A stretch of 64,000 nt of DNA, from assembly GCA_947178125.1 (NCBI GenBank), contig CAMWXB010000001.1, positions 62,001 through 126,000 on the forward strand, given 5' to 3'. Origin of the DNA: an uncultured Lachnospiraceae bacterium. GTDB taxonomy: Bacteria > Bacillota > Clostridia > Lachnospirales > Lachnospiraceae. Shown here piece after piece: positions 16,035 through 24,227 of this stretch (position 1 is the first letter of the stretch; the number at the start of each line of letters is the position of its first letter). The translations under genes were made by a program, and so were the position numbers. The notes under the pieces are model-generated. The model was not told the DNA's origin and did not search any database. It saw nothing but the letters and a program-made list of their open reading frames with translations.

Positions 16035-18104
16035 ATGATAAATGAACTCACAGGTAAGATTGCATTACGAAACGCCCGCAGATTGTGGAAAGATTATTTC
16101 AATTATTTTCTGACTTTATGTATGATAACCGCCTTTATGTTTTCTTTCCATTCCCTGCTCTTTTCAAAAGATATTTATAAAATGATTCATTATGGAAATA
16201 CCGGAGAACTATCTACCGCGGGAACCATGCTGCTTACTTTTATGGCAATTTCCACGGCAGTAATCCTCTTCATTGTCGCCTGGCTGATGAATTATATGAC
16301 ACGATTTATTTTGGAAAAAAGGAGCCGGGAATTTGCCATTTATTTATTATCGGGAATGAAGAAAAAACAAATCGCAGCGCTTTATTGGAAAGAGAATTTC
16401 TATCTCGGTATATGCGCTTTCTTTATCGGCCTGCTTCTTGGCAGTGCATTGCAACAGATATTATTTTTTATCTTCTACAAAAGTATTGGAAAACATTATG
16501 AATTTACAAAACAAGACCTGCAGACAATCCTGATCGTTGTTTTTGTAACGGGCATTTTATACTGGACATGCTTTTTCGCCGCCCTTTTTCGGAATAAAAA
16601 GACCTTTTCCCGTATAGAGATCATCTCCCTGATCAATATGGATAAACAGAATGAAATGGTGAATGAGAAAAGAATTTCCACATGGAAATGGTTTTTCTTT
16701 CTTTCGGTTGGAAATATATTGTTTCTATATTTTCTGATCTTTGCCGGCAAGATAACAAAACTGACTGCGATCATGGAAATGGTCGGGCTTACTTTCACAT
16801 TCTATTTTTTTTACCTGGGACTTTCTGCTTTTCTGATGAAATATATAAAAAACAAAGGAAACCTGCTCTACAAACGGGAATCTCTTTTTTTAATGAGACA
16901 GTTTTCCTCAAAAATAAGAAATACCTGTTTTGTATTAGGAACATTAAGTCTTTTATTTATGTTCGCCCTCGTAGGCAGTTCGCTTGCACTTATGCTGAGC
17001 GATTACCAAAACAGACAATTGGATGTGGAATATCCGTTTGACATTATTATCATTCGTGACGATATCGGGTACAATTTTTCCAAAGAGGAAGCATTAATAA
17101 GCGAAAGTGTGGCGATAAAGGATACACTAAAATACTTTGTCTATCAAAATGGGACTAGCGATATGGGCGATTTTTTATATCAAAATCTAAGGCTGTTTTC
17201 CGACCGGGACAGTAATCCGGCTATGGCAGAAGGAAAACGTGCCGTGGCCTATTATGACCATGATGTCTACATGGGAATCACCGATTATAATCATTTGCGA
17301 AGAATGCTTGGTCTGACGCCTGTTATTTTACCGGATGATCAGTTTTTAATTCATATATCGAACCGGGTATATCAGGAAATCAGGGATAAGCGTATCGAAC
17401 TGGAAAACAGCCTGCACACAGGGCTTGACTTTGCCGGATTTAAAACGGAAGGTTTTGCACAAAACGGACATAATGGAACGGATTATTTACTGGTCGTGCC
17501 GGATGCCGAACTCACGGAGATGAAAAAATATTTTTCGCTTATGGCCGTTATGGCACAGGGAAACGTGCCGGAAAGCCTATCGGAATCTCTTTATGAATCG
17601 GCCGGAAAAATCAGGGGATATGATGAACTTGCCGATTACATCAAAATCGGGAGTGAAGAACTCTTCTTAATGCCCGCTTCAATACAGGTCAGAAGCCGTG
17701 AAGTATTAGAATTAAGATTTTTGATGAGTACCCTGTCATTTCCTCTGTTCTATATCGGGCTCGTATTCTTGTGTGTATCGCTGACTGTTCTTTCCGTACA
17801 GCAGCTAAGCGATTCCAATAAGCATCGATTCCGCTATCAGATTTTGAACAGACTCGGCATGCGGAAAAATAAAATCAGAATCGTAATGGCAAAGCAGCTG
17901 TTTTTCTATTACCTGTGTCCCGTTATCCTTTCGGTCATTATCAGCGCGGCGTTCATCTTGTATATAGGGCGGCAATTTGTTGCTTATACGGGAATAGGAA
18001 CAAATTGGGGATTTTATTTCGGAATTTCACTCCTCGGCTTTCTCGGAATATATATTTTGTATTTTGGCGTGACCTGTATTCAGTTTGTGGGGAGTGTTGA
18101 ATAG
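16035..18104 (+). CDS. FtsX-like permease (BceB type)
   Basis: 689 residues with ten predicted membrane segments and the large extracellular loop between segments 7 and 8 (about residues 340-555) that marks BceB-like permeases. The N-terminal ELTGKIALRNARRLWKDY is typical. With the ATPase upstream it would detoxify or sense cell-wall-active peptides. Its last 78 bases overlap the 3' end of the convergent gene that stops at 18027, so the two transcripts would be complementary there. Confidence 0.88.
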   Translation: MINELTGKIALRNARRLWKDYFNYFLTLCMITAFMFSFHSLLFSKDIYKMIHYGNTGELSTAGTMLLTFMAISTAVILFIVAWLMNYMTRFILEKRSREFAIYLLSGMKKKQIAALYWKENFYLGICAFFIGLLLGSALQQILFFIFYKSIGKHYEFTKQDLQTILIVVFVTGILYWTCFFAALFRNKKTFSRIEIISLINMDKQNEMVNEKRISTWKWFFFLSVGNILFLYFLIFAGKITKLTAIMEMVGLTFTFYFFYLGLSAFLMKYIKNKGNLLYKRESLFLMRQFSSKIRNTCFVLGTLSLLFMFALVGSSLALMLSDYQNRQLDVEYPFDIIIIRDDIGYNFSKEEALISESVAIKDTLKYFVYQNGTSDMGDFLYQNLRLFSDRDSNPAMAEGKRAVAYYDHDVYMGITDYNHLRRMLGLTPVILPDDQFLIHISNRVYQEIRDKRIELENSLHTGLDFAGFKTEGFAQNGHNGTDYLLVVPDAELTEMKKYFSLMAVMAQGNVPESLSESLYESAGKIRGYDELADYIKIGSEELFLMPASIQVRSREVLELRFLMSTLSFPLFYIGLVFLCVSLTVLSVQQLSDSNKHRFRYQILNRLGMRKNKIRIVMAKQLFFYYLCPVILSVIISAAFILYIGRQFVAYTGIGTNWGFYFGISLLGFLGIYILYFGVTCIQFVGSVE

Positions 18105-18668
18105 CAGCCTGCTCCCCTTCTCACATATTTCATAGATCTCATCATACTTTGCCTCAATCAACGGTGTCATCTTCCCCGTCTGTTTTTCCAAAATCTTTCT
18201 ATAGAGAAAATAAGGAAATATCCATCCAAGAAATGCCGGTACAGCGAGGAAGATACACAAGAGGATATGCGGCGGCTGTGCCGTTATGGCAAATACAGAG
18301 CCCGCCATAAAAGCGGTTCCGATCATTCCAAGAATGAGCGCCCAGACGGTCGCCGCCGATGACTTGTTTTTTTCCAGCATCTGGATTTCAGCTACACACG
18401 CCTCGAAGTTCCTCTGCAGCCGGGTAAGTTCCATTTTATTCACGATCTTACGGTCGCGTTTCAGATGGAGCGTCGTCTTGGAGCCGCTTCCCGCTTTTCC
18501 TCTCATGCCATTCTCCGGAATATTTTCATTCACTTCCCAACCGAAATTTTCATAGCCGTCCAGAAGCAGGGAGACCATGCTGTTATCTGCCACGATTTCT
18601 TTGTATTCATATCCTATATAATTCTTTTGCTTTTTTTCAGCAAATGCTCTTTCTTCCTTATCATCCAT
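18027..18668 (-). CDS. Hypothetical membrane protein at the end of the TCS operon
   Basis: 213 residues, not recognised by family. A charged N-terminal half is followed by two adjoining membrane segments (about 102-127 and 132-155) and a C-terminal helix rich in Glu and Lys. The last 26 residues are encoded inside the overlap with the convergent permease gene and may be a recent extension. A strong GGAGGTAGG site precedes the start. It lies 18 bases after the sensor kinase and likely belongs to the same transcript. Confidence 0.65.
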   Translation of the reverse strand: MDDKEERAFAEKKQKNYIGYEYKEIVADNSMVSLLLDGYENFGWEVNENIPENGMRGKAGSGSKTTLHLKRDRKIVNKMELTRLQRNFEACVAEIQMLEKNKSSAATVWALILGMIGTAFMAGSVFAITAQPPHILLCIFLAVPAFLGWIFPYFLYRKILEKQTGKMTPLIEAKYDEIYEICEKGSRLLFNTPHKLNTGHAKIQNIYSEKAEE

Positions 18669-18686
18669 TCTTTTGCCTACCTCCTC

Positions 18687-19673
18687 CTAAACCTCTGTTC
18701 CGACCGCGGGAAGCGTTACCAGAAAAGAACTGCCTTTCCCTACTTCGCTGCTGATCTGGATTTCTCCGTTCATCAACTCCAACACCCTTTTTACCAATGC
18801 AAGGCCAAGTCCGTTCCCTTCCGTGGAATGAGAAGTATCCCCCTGATAAAATTTATCAAAAATACGGTTCATGCTCTCTTTCGCTATGCCGCACCCTGTA
18901 TCCGACACCGATATCCTGATATGCTCTTCGTCCGATGTCTGCCGGACTACAATGCTTCCGCCCCGCTCCGTAAATTTCACTGCATTGGAAAGCAGATTGT
19001 TCCAGACAAGTTCCAGCAGGTCCGCATCCGCTTCTATCATCGCCGTATCTTCAATATCCGCTTCCAGATTCAGTTCCTTTTCTTCTACTGCATCTTCAAA
19101 TAAAAAGATACTCTCACACAGCTGCCTGCATACATCGTATACCTCTATCTCCGGTGTGATATTCTGATGTTCCAGCCTATTCAGTTTCAGAATATTACTG
19201 ATTAGAGAAGAAAGCCTTGCTGCAGCATCCTCAATCCCTTTTGCATATTCCTGCCTCTGTTCCGCCGATACCTGCTCTGCCCGTAAAAGCTGAGCATAAT
19301 TTTTGATGATCGCTATCGGCGTTTTCATCTCATGAGATACGTTGGAAATAAAATCCGTCTTTAAAGTCTCGATACTCCCAAGTTCCTCTACCATTTTGTT
19401 AAAATCCAGAATCATGACATCCAGATAATCCAGTTTATCCGCCGTATGCAGAGGTGGTACATATACGGAAAAATCTCCCTTAGCAACTTTTCCGGCTGCC
19501 TCTGCCATGCTGTGGAGGGGTATTTCATAAGTATTCCTCACCCTTTTCCTCGTATATACTGTAATTCCCACTGCTGCGATTCCCCAGTATAAGATAGGCA
19601 CAACAGACTGGCTAAAATCATTCCATTGGAGGTCATTCATCAGCACGATCAATCCTGTATGAATGCCGGACAT
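18687..19673 (-). pseudogene. Sensor histidine kinase lacking its original start
   Basis: The frame encodes HAMP (about 45-95), dimerisation helix FISNVSHEMKTPIAIIKNY with the phospho-histidine, NLLSNAVKF, DTGCGI and GNGLGLALVKR, so the kinase core is complete. The ATG at 19673 lies inside the first membrane helix. The frame is open upstream to about 19767 (FTLSLFAIYSGVLLL), where it meets the response-regulator sequence without any start codon. A deletion has removed the kinase 5' end and the regulator 3' end. Some product may start at 19673 but would lack part of its first membrane segment. Confidence 0.7.
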
Positions 19674-19998
19674 CAGGAGCAGGACGCCGCTGTAAATTGC
19701 AAAAAGAGAAAGCGTAAATCGCTTTTCTTTTACCCTTCCTTGATAATCGTCTCTCTCTTTTTTTAAACAGAATCGGGATTGTTTTGTTTACCTGTCTTAC
19801 CGTACGCGCAAATTCAAAACCGTCGATTTCCGGCATCATGATGTCAGAAATAATCAGTTCATACAGATTGTTATACATTTCCTCATAAGCTTCCTTTACA
19901 CTCAAACAGCCTTTTGCCAAAAAACTGCTGTTATTTAAATAGGTGCAGACAATCTGATTCAGCTTTACATCATCTTCCACTACCAATATATGAATCAC
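19633..19998 (-). pseudogene. OmpR-type response regulator truncated in the receiver
   Basis: The GTG at 19998, after AAAGGAGA, opens a receiver domain: HILVVEDD acidic pocket and LIISDIMMPEIDGFE phospho-acceptor. It ends at NKTIPILF, in beta-4. The rest of the receiver and the winged-helix DNA-binding domain are gone. The frame reads on into kinase sequence in the wrong frame and closes at 19633. The start overlaps the preceding membrane-protein gene by 29 bases. The product could at most act as a phosphate sink. Confidence 0.75.
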
Positions 19999-20920
19999 GA
20001 ACCGCTTCTCCTTTCCCAACTTTCTTCACCCGCCTGGCCGCGTGTATTATCATATAAATTGCCATCCCCAGCACGATGATGCTTACGCCCGCTCCGGTAG
20101 ATGCCGTCATAATCTGCCGGAAATCCGCATCATCCGCCGCCCCAAACTGCGTCAGCATAGCCGTTTCCAGCGAGAGCATGGATACCATTGCCGCCGTCAG
20201 GTTGATCACTTTGGCTGCTGATAAAACGGGACTTCCATATTTTCTGAATTTGATCACATTCCAGACTGCGATGATCGTCGCATAGAACGTATACATCGCC
20301 ATAACATAAATCAGTACTCCGGGATATTCAAATCCGCTGTTCTGATGTACCACGAGAATAATAATGCCTGCCAGCACAACGTTCATAAACAATAAACTGA
20401 TACCACACAGACGGTATCTTCTCCATTCAGAAATTTTGTTCCGGCCAGACCGTTCTTCTTTCCGCACATGATGAAGCAGAGAAAGCCGCATGGCAGCGAG
20501 CAGGATATAATATACTGCAAGTGTTACGAACCATACGGATTTATAGCGGATTCCCGAAAACAGCTTGATGCCTGTATACAGAAAGTTGATGAAAAACCCC
20601 TGATATAAAGCAGCCTCTGCCCTGAAGGTATCTTCCTTCAAATACCTGTCAACTAAGGAGATACCCAGCACCTTCTTAACGAGCGCTTTCTCCCCTATTC
20701 CCCGTCGACCCCAACGAACGATACGCACAATTCCCGTCACCGTAATCGTAAGTGCATAAGCCGATAAAAGATATGAGGCATAAGCAATCGCCGGATTCAC
20801 ATTTTCACCTGCGAGTGCATAAATAACGAACAGATAAGCCGGAACCGAAATCAGGAGGGTCGGAATCGGTGATAGAAAAAATAGTTTTTCCAATATCCTT
20901 TTTATCCTTTGCAAACTCAT
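19970..20920 (-). CDS. Multi-pass membrane protein of the TCS operon
   Basis: 316 residues with about eight predicted membrane helices. Family not recognised. It contains LFFLSPIPTLLISVPAYLF at the N-terminus and a short basic tail. The gene sits between a small four-helix protein and the truncated response regulator, all on one strand with short gaps or overlaps, an arrangement seen in clostridial two-component loci with accessory membrane proteins. A sensing or export role is possible. Confidence 0.7.
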   Translation of the reverse strand: MSLQRIKRILEKLFFLSPIPTLLISVPAYLFVIYALAGENVNPAIAYASYLLSAYALTITVTGIVRIVRWGRRGIGEKALVKKVLGISLVDRYLKEDTFRAEAALYQGFFINFLYTGIKLFSGIRYKSVWFVTLAVYYILLAAMRLSLLHHVRKEERSGRNKISEWRRYRLCGISLLFMNVVLAGIIILVVHQNSGFEYPGVLIYVMAMYTFYATIIAVWNVIKFRKYGSPVLSAAKVINLTAAMVSMLSLETAMLTQFGAADDADFRQIMTASTGAGVSIIVLGMAIYMIIHAARRVKKVGKGEAVRDSYIGSGR

Positions 20921-20949
20921 CGAACACCTCTCCTGTATCAGATTATAGC

Positions 20950-21318
20950 TTATTTTAATCCTTTAATAAAGGGAATCAGGCAAAGGAGCGCTACAATTCC
21001 TATGATCCCGATGATGATACCAACGACCATATTATTCCATACCATCGTAAGACACATACCAACACCGAACAACAAGAATCCCACAATTCCAATCAGCATT
21101 GCGCCAATTGTCTTTCCTGCAAGTTTGACCGGCTCTTTGTTTTCCGTTTTTCGCCATACAAGCACCATGATCAACAGTACGGCTATTCCAATCACTCCCA
21201 TAATAACGCCGGGCTGAAACGCATTCCATTCCGGAATCAATGCCATACACATACCGAGTGCAAATAAAATTCCGCCGACTGTTCCTAAGATCATCGCAAC
21301 AAATGTACTTTTTTTCAT
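20950..21318 (-). CDS. Small four-helix membrane protein
   Basis: 122 residues, two repeats of a helical hairpin. Each half has the pattern G-x-hydrophobic-x-x-F-x-x-GMC (LFALGMCMALIP and LFGVGMCLTMVW), so the protein seems to arise from internal duplication. Function unknown. The start overlaps the stop of the 90-residue gene by 4 bases (ATGA), indicating coupling. Second gene of the operon. Confidence 0.7.
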   Translation of the reverse strand: MKKSTFVAMILGTVGGILFALGMCMALIPEWNAFQPGVIMGVIGIAVLLIMVLVWRKTENKEPVKLAGKTIGAMLIGIVGFLLFGVGMCLTMVWNNMVVGIIIGIIGIVALLCLIPFIKGLK

Positions 21319-21587
21319 GCTTCCATACCATCCTTTCTGTTCTTTGCACTTTTTTCTTCTCTTTCCCTCTGCTCTGCCGCCAACCGTGTCTTCGCTTCCT
21401 CCACGGACTCGCCTTCTTTCGTCAAAAAATTATCTACGAATTTATCAGCGATTTTGTTAAAGCCTTCGACCGCACCTTCCTCAATTTTTTTGCAGCCGCT
21501 GACTACGCCTTCTTCGATTTTTTTGTAACCGCCGACTACGCTTTCGGCAATTTTTTCATTTGCTTCTACTAATTTAGATTTTGCCAT
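21315..21587 (-). CDS. Small amphipathic repeat protein, first gene of the TCS operon
   Basis: 90 residues. The middle consists of related 11-residue units (GGYKKIEEGVV, SGCKKIEEGAV, EGFNKIADKFV) that would form an amphipathic helix with a membrane- or partner-binding face. No signal peptide. The start at 21587 follows GGAGGG at good spacing; an in-frame ATG further upstream has no site. The family was not recognised. It leads an operon of membrane proteins and a two-component pair, and may be an abundant regulated product. Confidence 0.7.
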   Translation of the reverse strand: MAKSKLVEANEKIAESVVGGYKKIEEGVVSGCKKIEEGAVEGFNKIADKFVDNFLTKEGESVEEAKTRLAAEQREREEKSAKNRKDGMEA

Positions 21588-21642
21588 GTTTCTTCCCTCC
21601 GTTTTTGTTCGTTTCATTTGATGGTATGAGAATAACATGGCA

Positions 21643-21679
21643 TTGTTTATGGAATGTTTGGGTTTTGTTTACGAAATGT
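21643..21679 (-). promoter_or_regulatory. Tandem 15-bp direct repeat, probable response-regulator site
   Basis: TTGTTTATGGAATGT (21643-21657) and TTGTTTACGAAATGT (21665-21679) differ at two positions and start 22 bases apart, two DNA turns. This is the usual layout of OmpR-family operators. They lie 56 bases upstream of the first gene of the operon that encodes the now truncated response regulator. Confidence 0.55.
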
Positions 21680-21731
21680 TAATTGTGGGGAATTTTCCTT
21701 GAACGCCTGGCGGCTGCCGCGGTGCTCTTCA

Positions 21732-21783
21732 CAGGGAAATACAAGCATTTCCCTGTTCTTCGCTACTCGCGCAAATAAGGATT
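21732..21783 (-). repeat. Dispersed leader repeat, copy 2, with hairpin
   Basis: A perfect 9-bp stem, CAGGGAAAT / ATTTCCCTG (21732-21755), adjoins the 32-base block that also occurs at 1699-1730. Upstream of a minus-strand operon, as is the other copy. Confidence 0.55.
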
Positions 21784-21804
21784 TATTGAGTTGATTTTTA
21801 GAAA

Positions 21805-21894
21805 TTACACCATCTTTACACCATTGCCTTCAGCTTCTAATTTGCTCATTTCCGATATGAGCGTGTCTTCCGTCACATGGCAGTATTTAGAGTT
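21805..21894 (-). pseudogene. Tyrosine integrase C-terminal remnant
   Basis: Twenty-nine codons read KYCHVTEDTLISEMSKLE and end NGVKMV. The phrase Y-x-HVT-x-D-T followed by an acidic helix is the tail of Tn916-type tyrosine recombinases, just past the catalytic tyrosine. No upstream part is present. It marks the end of a lost mobile element. Confidence 0.45.
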
Positions 21895-22034
21895 TTAAGA
21901 AAATAAGCATGGATAATCTAAGGGCATTTGAGAAAGAAATACTGACTAAAATCCATTGCAGAATCCACCAATGCCAAACCTAATATTTCATGAGAGTTAA
22001 ACCGAATAAAATCTTTGATTCTTTCTTCTTTTTT

Positions 22035-22211
22035 TTAAGCGGTACCGCTCAATTTTTGAGTACCATGCCGGTAAAATACAACAACAAAACCATCATCTGG
22101 TGTTTCAAACTCTACCCTGCATCCTGCTTTATCACAGGTATCCTTAATCCGATTTAATCCTGTTGCAAAGCTTTCCAGCTTAATATCTAATAAATTTTTA
22201 AATGACTTCGG
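22035..22211 (-). pseudogene. ATP-binding protein (AlbA_2/RecG-like) C-terminal remnant
   Basis: The 58 codons contain LNRIKDTCDKAGCRVEFET and FVVVFYRHG, the closing segment of the AlbA_2-domain 'ATP-binding proteins' that resemble RecG-like helicases. The frame closes at 22035 and nothing upstream matches. Between here and 22279 there is an inverted repeat (ACTGTCTAT / ATAGACAGT, about 22219-22255), otherwise nothing. Confidence 0.45.
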
Positions 22212-22279
22212 GGGGCACTGTCTATGTCTACACCTATCAGCAATAGACAGTAATCTATTTTTTAGGCAGATAAATTCAT

Positions 22280-23341
22280 TTATCCTTCCACGCCATAAAA
22301 CTCTATTTTCCAGTCATCTTCCTCTTTGACAAGTATAAATGTTAGATACAGAAACATATCTTCATAGTTACTGTCCCTGAATTCCATGGAAACATTACAT
22401 TTCCCATTTTCAATTTTTTTCTCATCAGTATCTGACAATCCCTTCACAGTTAAATCACTTATCGCTCCTGTACCCTCATATATATCGATCTCCCCTTCAT
22501 ATGTACTTGCCAGAAACTTCTGAACGCCATCAGCATTGCCATCAAAATATGATTCCGCAAACGTCTCCAAAACAGCTCTGATTTTCTGACAATCTTCATC
22601 TCCCAGGTATTCGCCTGTCCCTATGATATCATTCGCCTTTTCATTATTATCTGCTCCATTCGATAATGCAAACGTATTCACAATCACAGGAAATTCTCTT
22701 CCCCATCCGTCTTCAAAATCAACCGGATAAGAATAGAATATTCCCCATACGTTACTTTCAAACACTTTCTGTTCGACATGATATATCAAATCTCCCTCCT
22801 GTTTCCACCACTTATGGGAGTCCTCCTCCGCATAACCATCATCTTCAAGTTTCTGATTAACAGAATCCACTGATTCGCCTTCAAAATGTGTTATCCAAAG
22901 TGTGACCTGTTCATTGATATCAGTTGTCCATAGGTCAGGAGCAGATAGATGCCACTGCTCATCATCAGGCAGATAGAGGAAATATCCATTACCAATCGCA
23001 AGCGTAGCCTGTTTTTGCTCCTGCTCCCCCTCTTTTGAAAAGGTAAGTGTGATTGTATTTTCCAATGTATTGTTATCAGCAGAAGCATTGTCAACAGACA
23101 TCGATTCAGTTTGAGCTGCTTCCCGCTCAGACTGTTCGGACACATTTCCCATATCTTCATTTGCTGCGTCCTCGCTTCTGATATCCTCTCCTTCCATATT
23201 CTCTTCTTCCGTATTCTCTTTTGTAACAGAACATCCTGCCAGCGTTCCCAAACTGATTGTTAAAACAACTGTACATATCAATATGGAAATCCCATTTTTC
23301 TTTCTGTTTCGAATCAAAATATTTTTCAAACATTTTTTCAT
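22280..23341 (-). CDS. Lipoprotein of unknown function
   Basis: 353 residues. A long basic N-terminus and hydrophobic helix (ILICTVVLTISLGTLAGC) end in a lipobox. An acidic low-complexity linker rich in Glu, Asp and Ser follows (about 40-95), then two apparent domains. The first has ITLTFSKEGEQEQKQATL and LYLPDDEQWHLSAPDLW. The second (about 255-353) resembles an NTF2-like or DUF4878-like fold ending DDWKIEFYGVEG. I do not recognise the family. The start at 23341 follows GGAGGTAC. A truncated 22-codon ORF and a strong promoter lie just upstream. Confidence 0.65.
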   Translation of the reverse strand: MKKCLKNILIRNRKKNGISILICTVVLTISLGTLAGCSVTKENTEEENMEGEDIRSEDAANEDMGNVSEQSEREAAQTESMSVDNASADNNTLENTITLTFSKEGEQEQKQATLAIGNGYFLYLPDDEQWHLSAPDLWTTDINEQVTLWITHFEGESVDSVNQKLEDDGYAEEDSHKWWKQEGDLIYHVEQKVFESNVWGIFYSYPVDFEDGWGREFPVIVNTFALSNGADNNEKANDIIGTGEYLGDEDCQKIRAVLETFAESYFDGNADGVQKFLASTYEGEIDIYEGTGAISDLTVKGLSDTDEKKIENGKCNVSMEFRDSNYEDMFLYLTFILVKEEDDWKIEFYGVEG

Positions 23342-23396
23342 AATCTTTGTACCTCCATAAAATTTCATTGATAAAACGGTTTTCCTGACACATCGC

Positions 23397-23465
23397 TTAT
23401 GAAGCATGGACAGCACTCAACAATAATACATCGATATGGCGTCTAAACGCCAGCGTATTTCCCAT
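23397..23465 (-). pseudogene. 22-codon ORF, truncated remnant behind a strong promoter
   Basis: An ATG after ATGGAGGATAAATAT opens a frame of only 22 codons (MGNTLAFRRHIDVLLLSAV...). The excellent expression signals and palindromic operators suggest that a full gene, perhaps an autoregulated TetR-family repressor, once stood here and lost all but its first codons. Confidence 0.35.
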
Positions 23466-23480
23466 ATATTTATCCTCCAT

Positions 23481-23529
23481 ATTATACGTTTGTATAATTC
23501 ATTATACGGCCGTATAGCGGAACTGTCAA
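23481..23529 (-). promoter_or_regulatory. Sigma-A promoter overlapped by two palindromic operators
   Basis: On the minus strand, TTGACA (23529-23524) and TATAAT (23506-23501) are separated by exactly 17 bases, a consensus promoter. TATACGGCCGTATA (23503-23516) is a perfect 14-bp palindrome within the spacer and -10. ATTATAC-GTTT-GTATAAT (23481-23498) lies just downstream with the same half-site TATAC. The layout is typical of a TetR-type repressor site. Confidence 0.7.
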
Positions 23530-23633
23530 GATAAACCTTATCAAAGCTAAATCACTGCAAAACAAAAGGAACTGCATTTATCCGCAATTCCCTGTCATTG
23601 TATCATATTATTCCTCTACCTTAACCAGTTCCA

Positions 23634-23873
23634 CTACATCATTCGAATCTCCTTCGGAAAATGTCTCAACGATTCTATCGTACAATCCTCAAAATAAGCG
23701 GTCGCACTTCCAAAGAGAAAGTCAATATCACCATAGATATAACATTCCTTATAATATTGCCTCCCATTGATGCGCAGCGCGATCAGCGAAGCAATCCCTC
23801 CCATATCAAAATGTTCCCATAAACGCTGCTGCATTCTCATCCCGAAAATGGCAGACACTTCTATGCCTGCCAC
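23634..23873 (-). pseudogene. Pectinesterase (CE8) fragment with internal deletion
   Basis: The frame contains ALRINGRQYYKECYIYGDID then FLFGSATAYFEDCTIES, the active-site region of pectin methylesterases (YYKxCYIxGxVDFIFG). Between ALRI and RQYYK, family members normally carry about 20 more residues (the F-x-N-C...GYQDTLY segment), which are missing here. The sequence also stops soon after FEDCTIES, joined to unrelated sequence. Neither N-terminus nor C-terminus is present. Confidence 0.55.
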
Positions 23874-23897
23874 GTCCCCATTGCTTCACCGTCCTGG

Positions 23898-24227
23898 TCA
23901 CTTTACCGTCCTGATTACTTTAGAAAGATAATATCCCACAAATATAAACACCCCCATAACTGCTGCATAGTCAATAAGAAAAAGTATAAGAGGTTCCTCA
24001 AAATTAAAGAAGACAAATTGATTCTTTAGCAGCATATAATTTCCTATATCCCTTTTGGCAAAAGCATATATTCCATATCCCGCTGTCAAAAAAGCAATCC
24101 CGCGCAATACCCATTTTCGGATTTCAGATGGCTTTACTATGTACTTTTGAGCTATACCCAGAATCATGCTCCAGTGCAGCCCCAAGTGAAGACTCATGAA
24201 CACGAACCCCCAATATGCAGCCAGCAT
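23898..24227 (-). pseudogene. DUF4405 membrane protein, N-terminus deleted
   Basis: The frame reads LAAYWGFVFMSLHLGLHWSM and LGIAQKYIVK, then three membrane segments. This is the second half of DUF4405 proteins, whose first two membrane helices are absent. Coding similarity in this frame already begins upstream of the ATG (SGWAFFARTLHM), inside the 3' end of the flavodoxin gene in another frame, so a deletion joined the two genes. Confidence 0.6.

Noticed and set aside
19740-19780. Programmed frameshift joining receiver and kinase at the A-run
   Set aside because: The change needed is +1 (or -2), the A-run is not in a standard slippery phase, and the missing receiver end and DNA-binding domain show a deletion instead.
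22280-23341. C-terminal part of a BlaR1-type M56 peptidase
   Set aside because: The hydrophobic start resembles such proteins loosely, but the lipobox and good ribosome binding site support a lipoprotein in its own right, and no peptidase motif is found.
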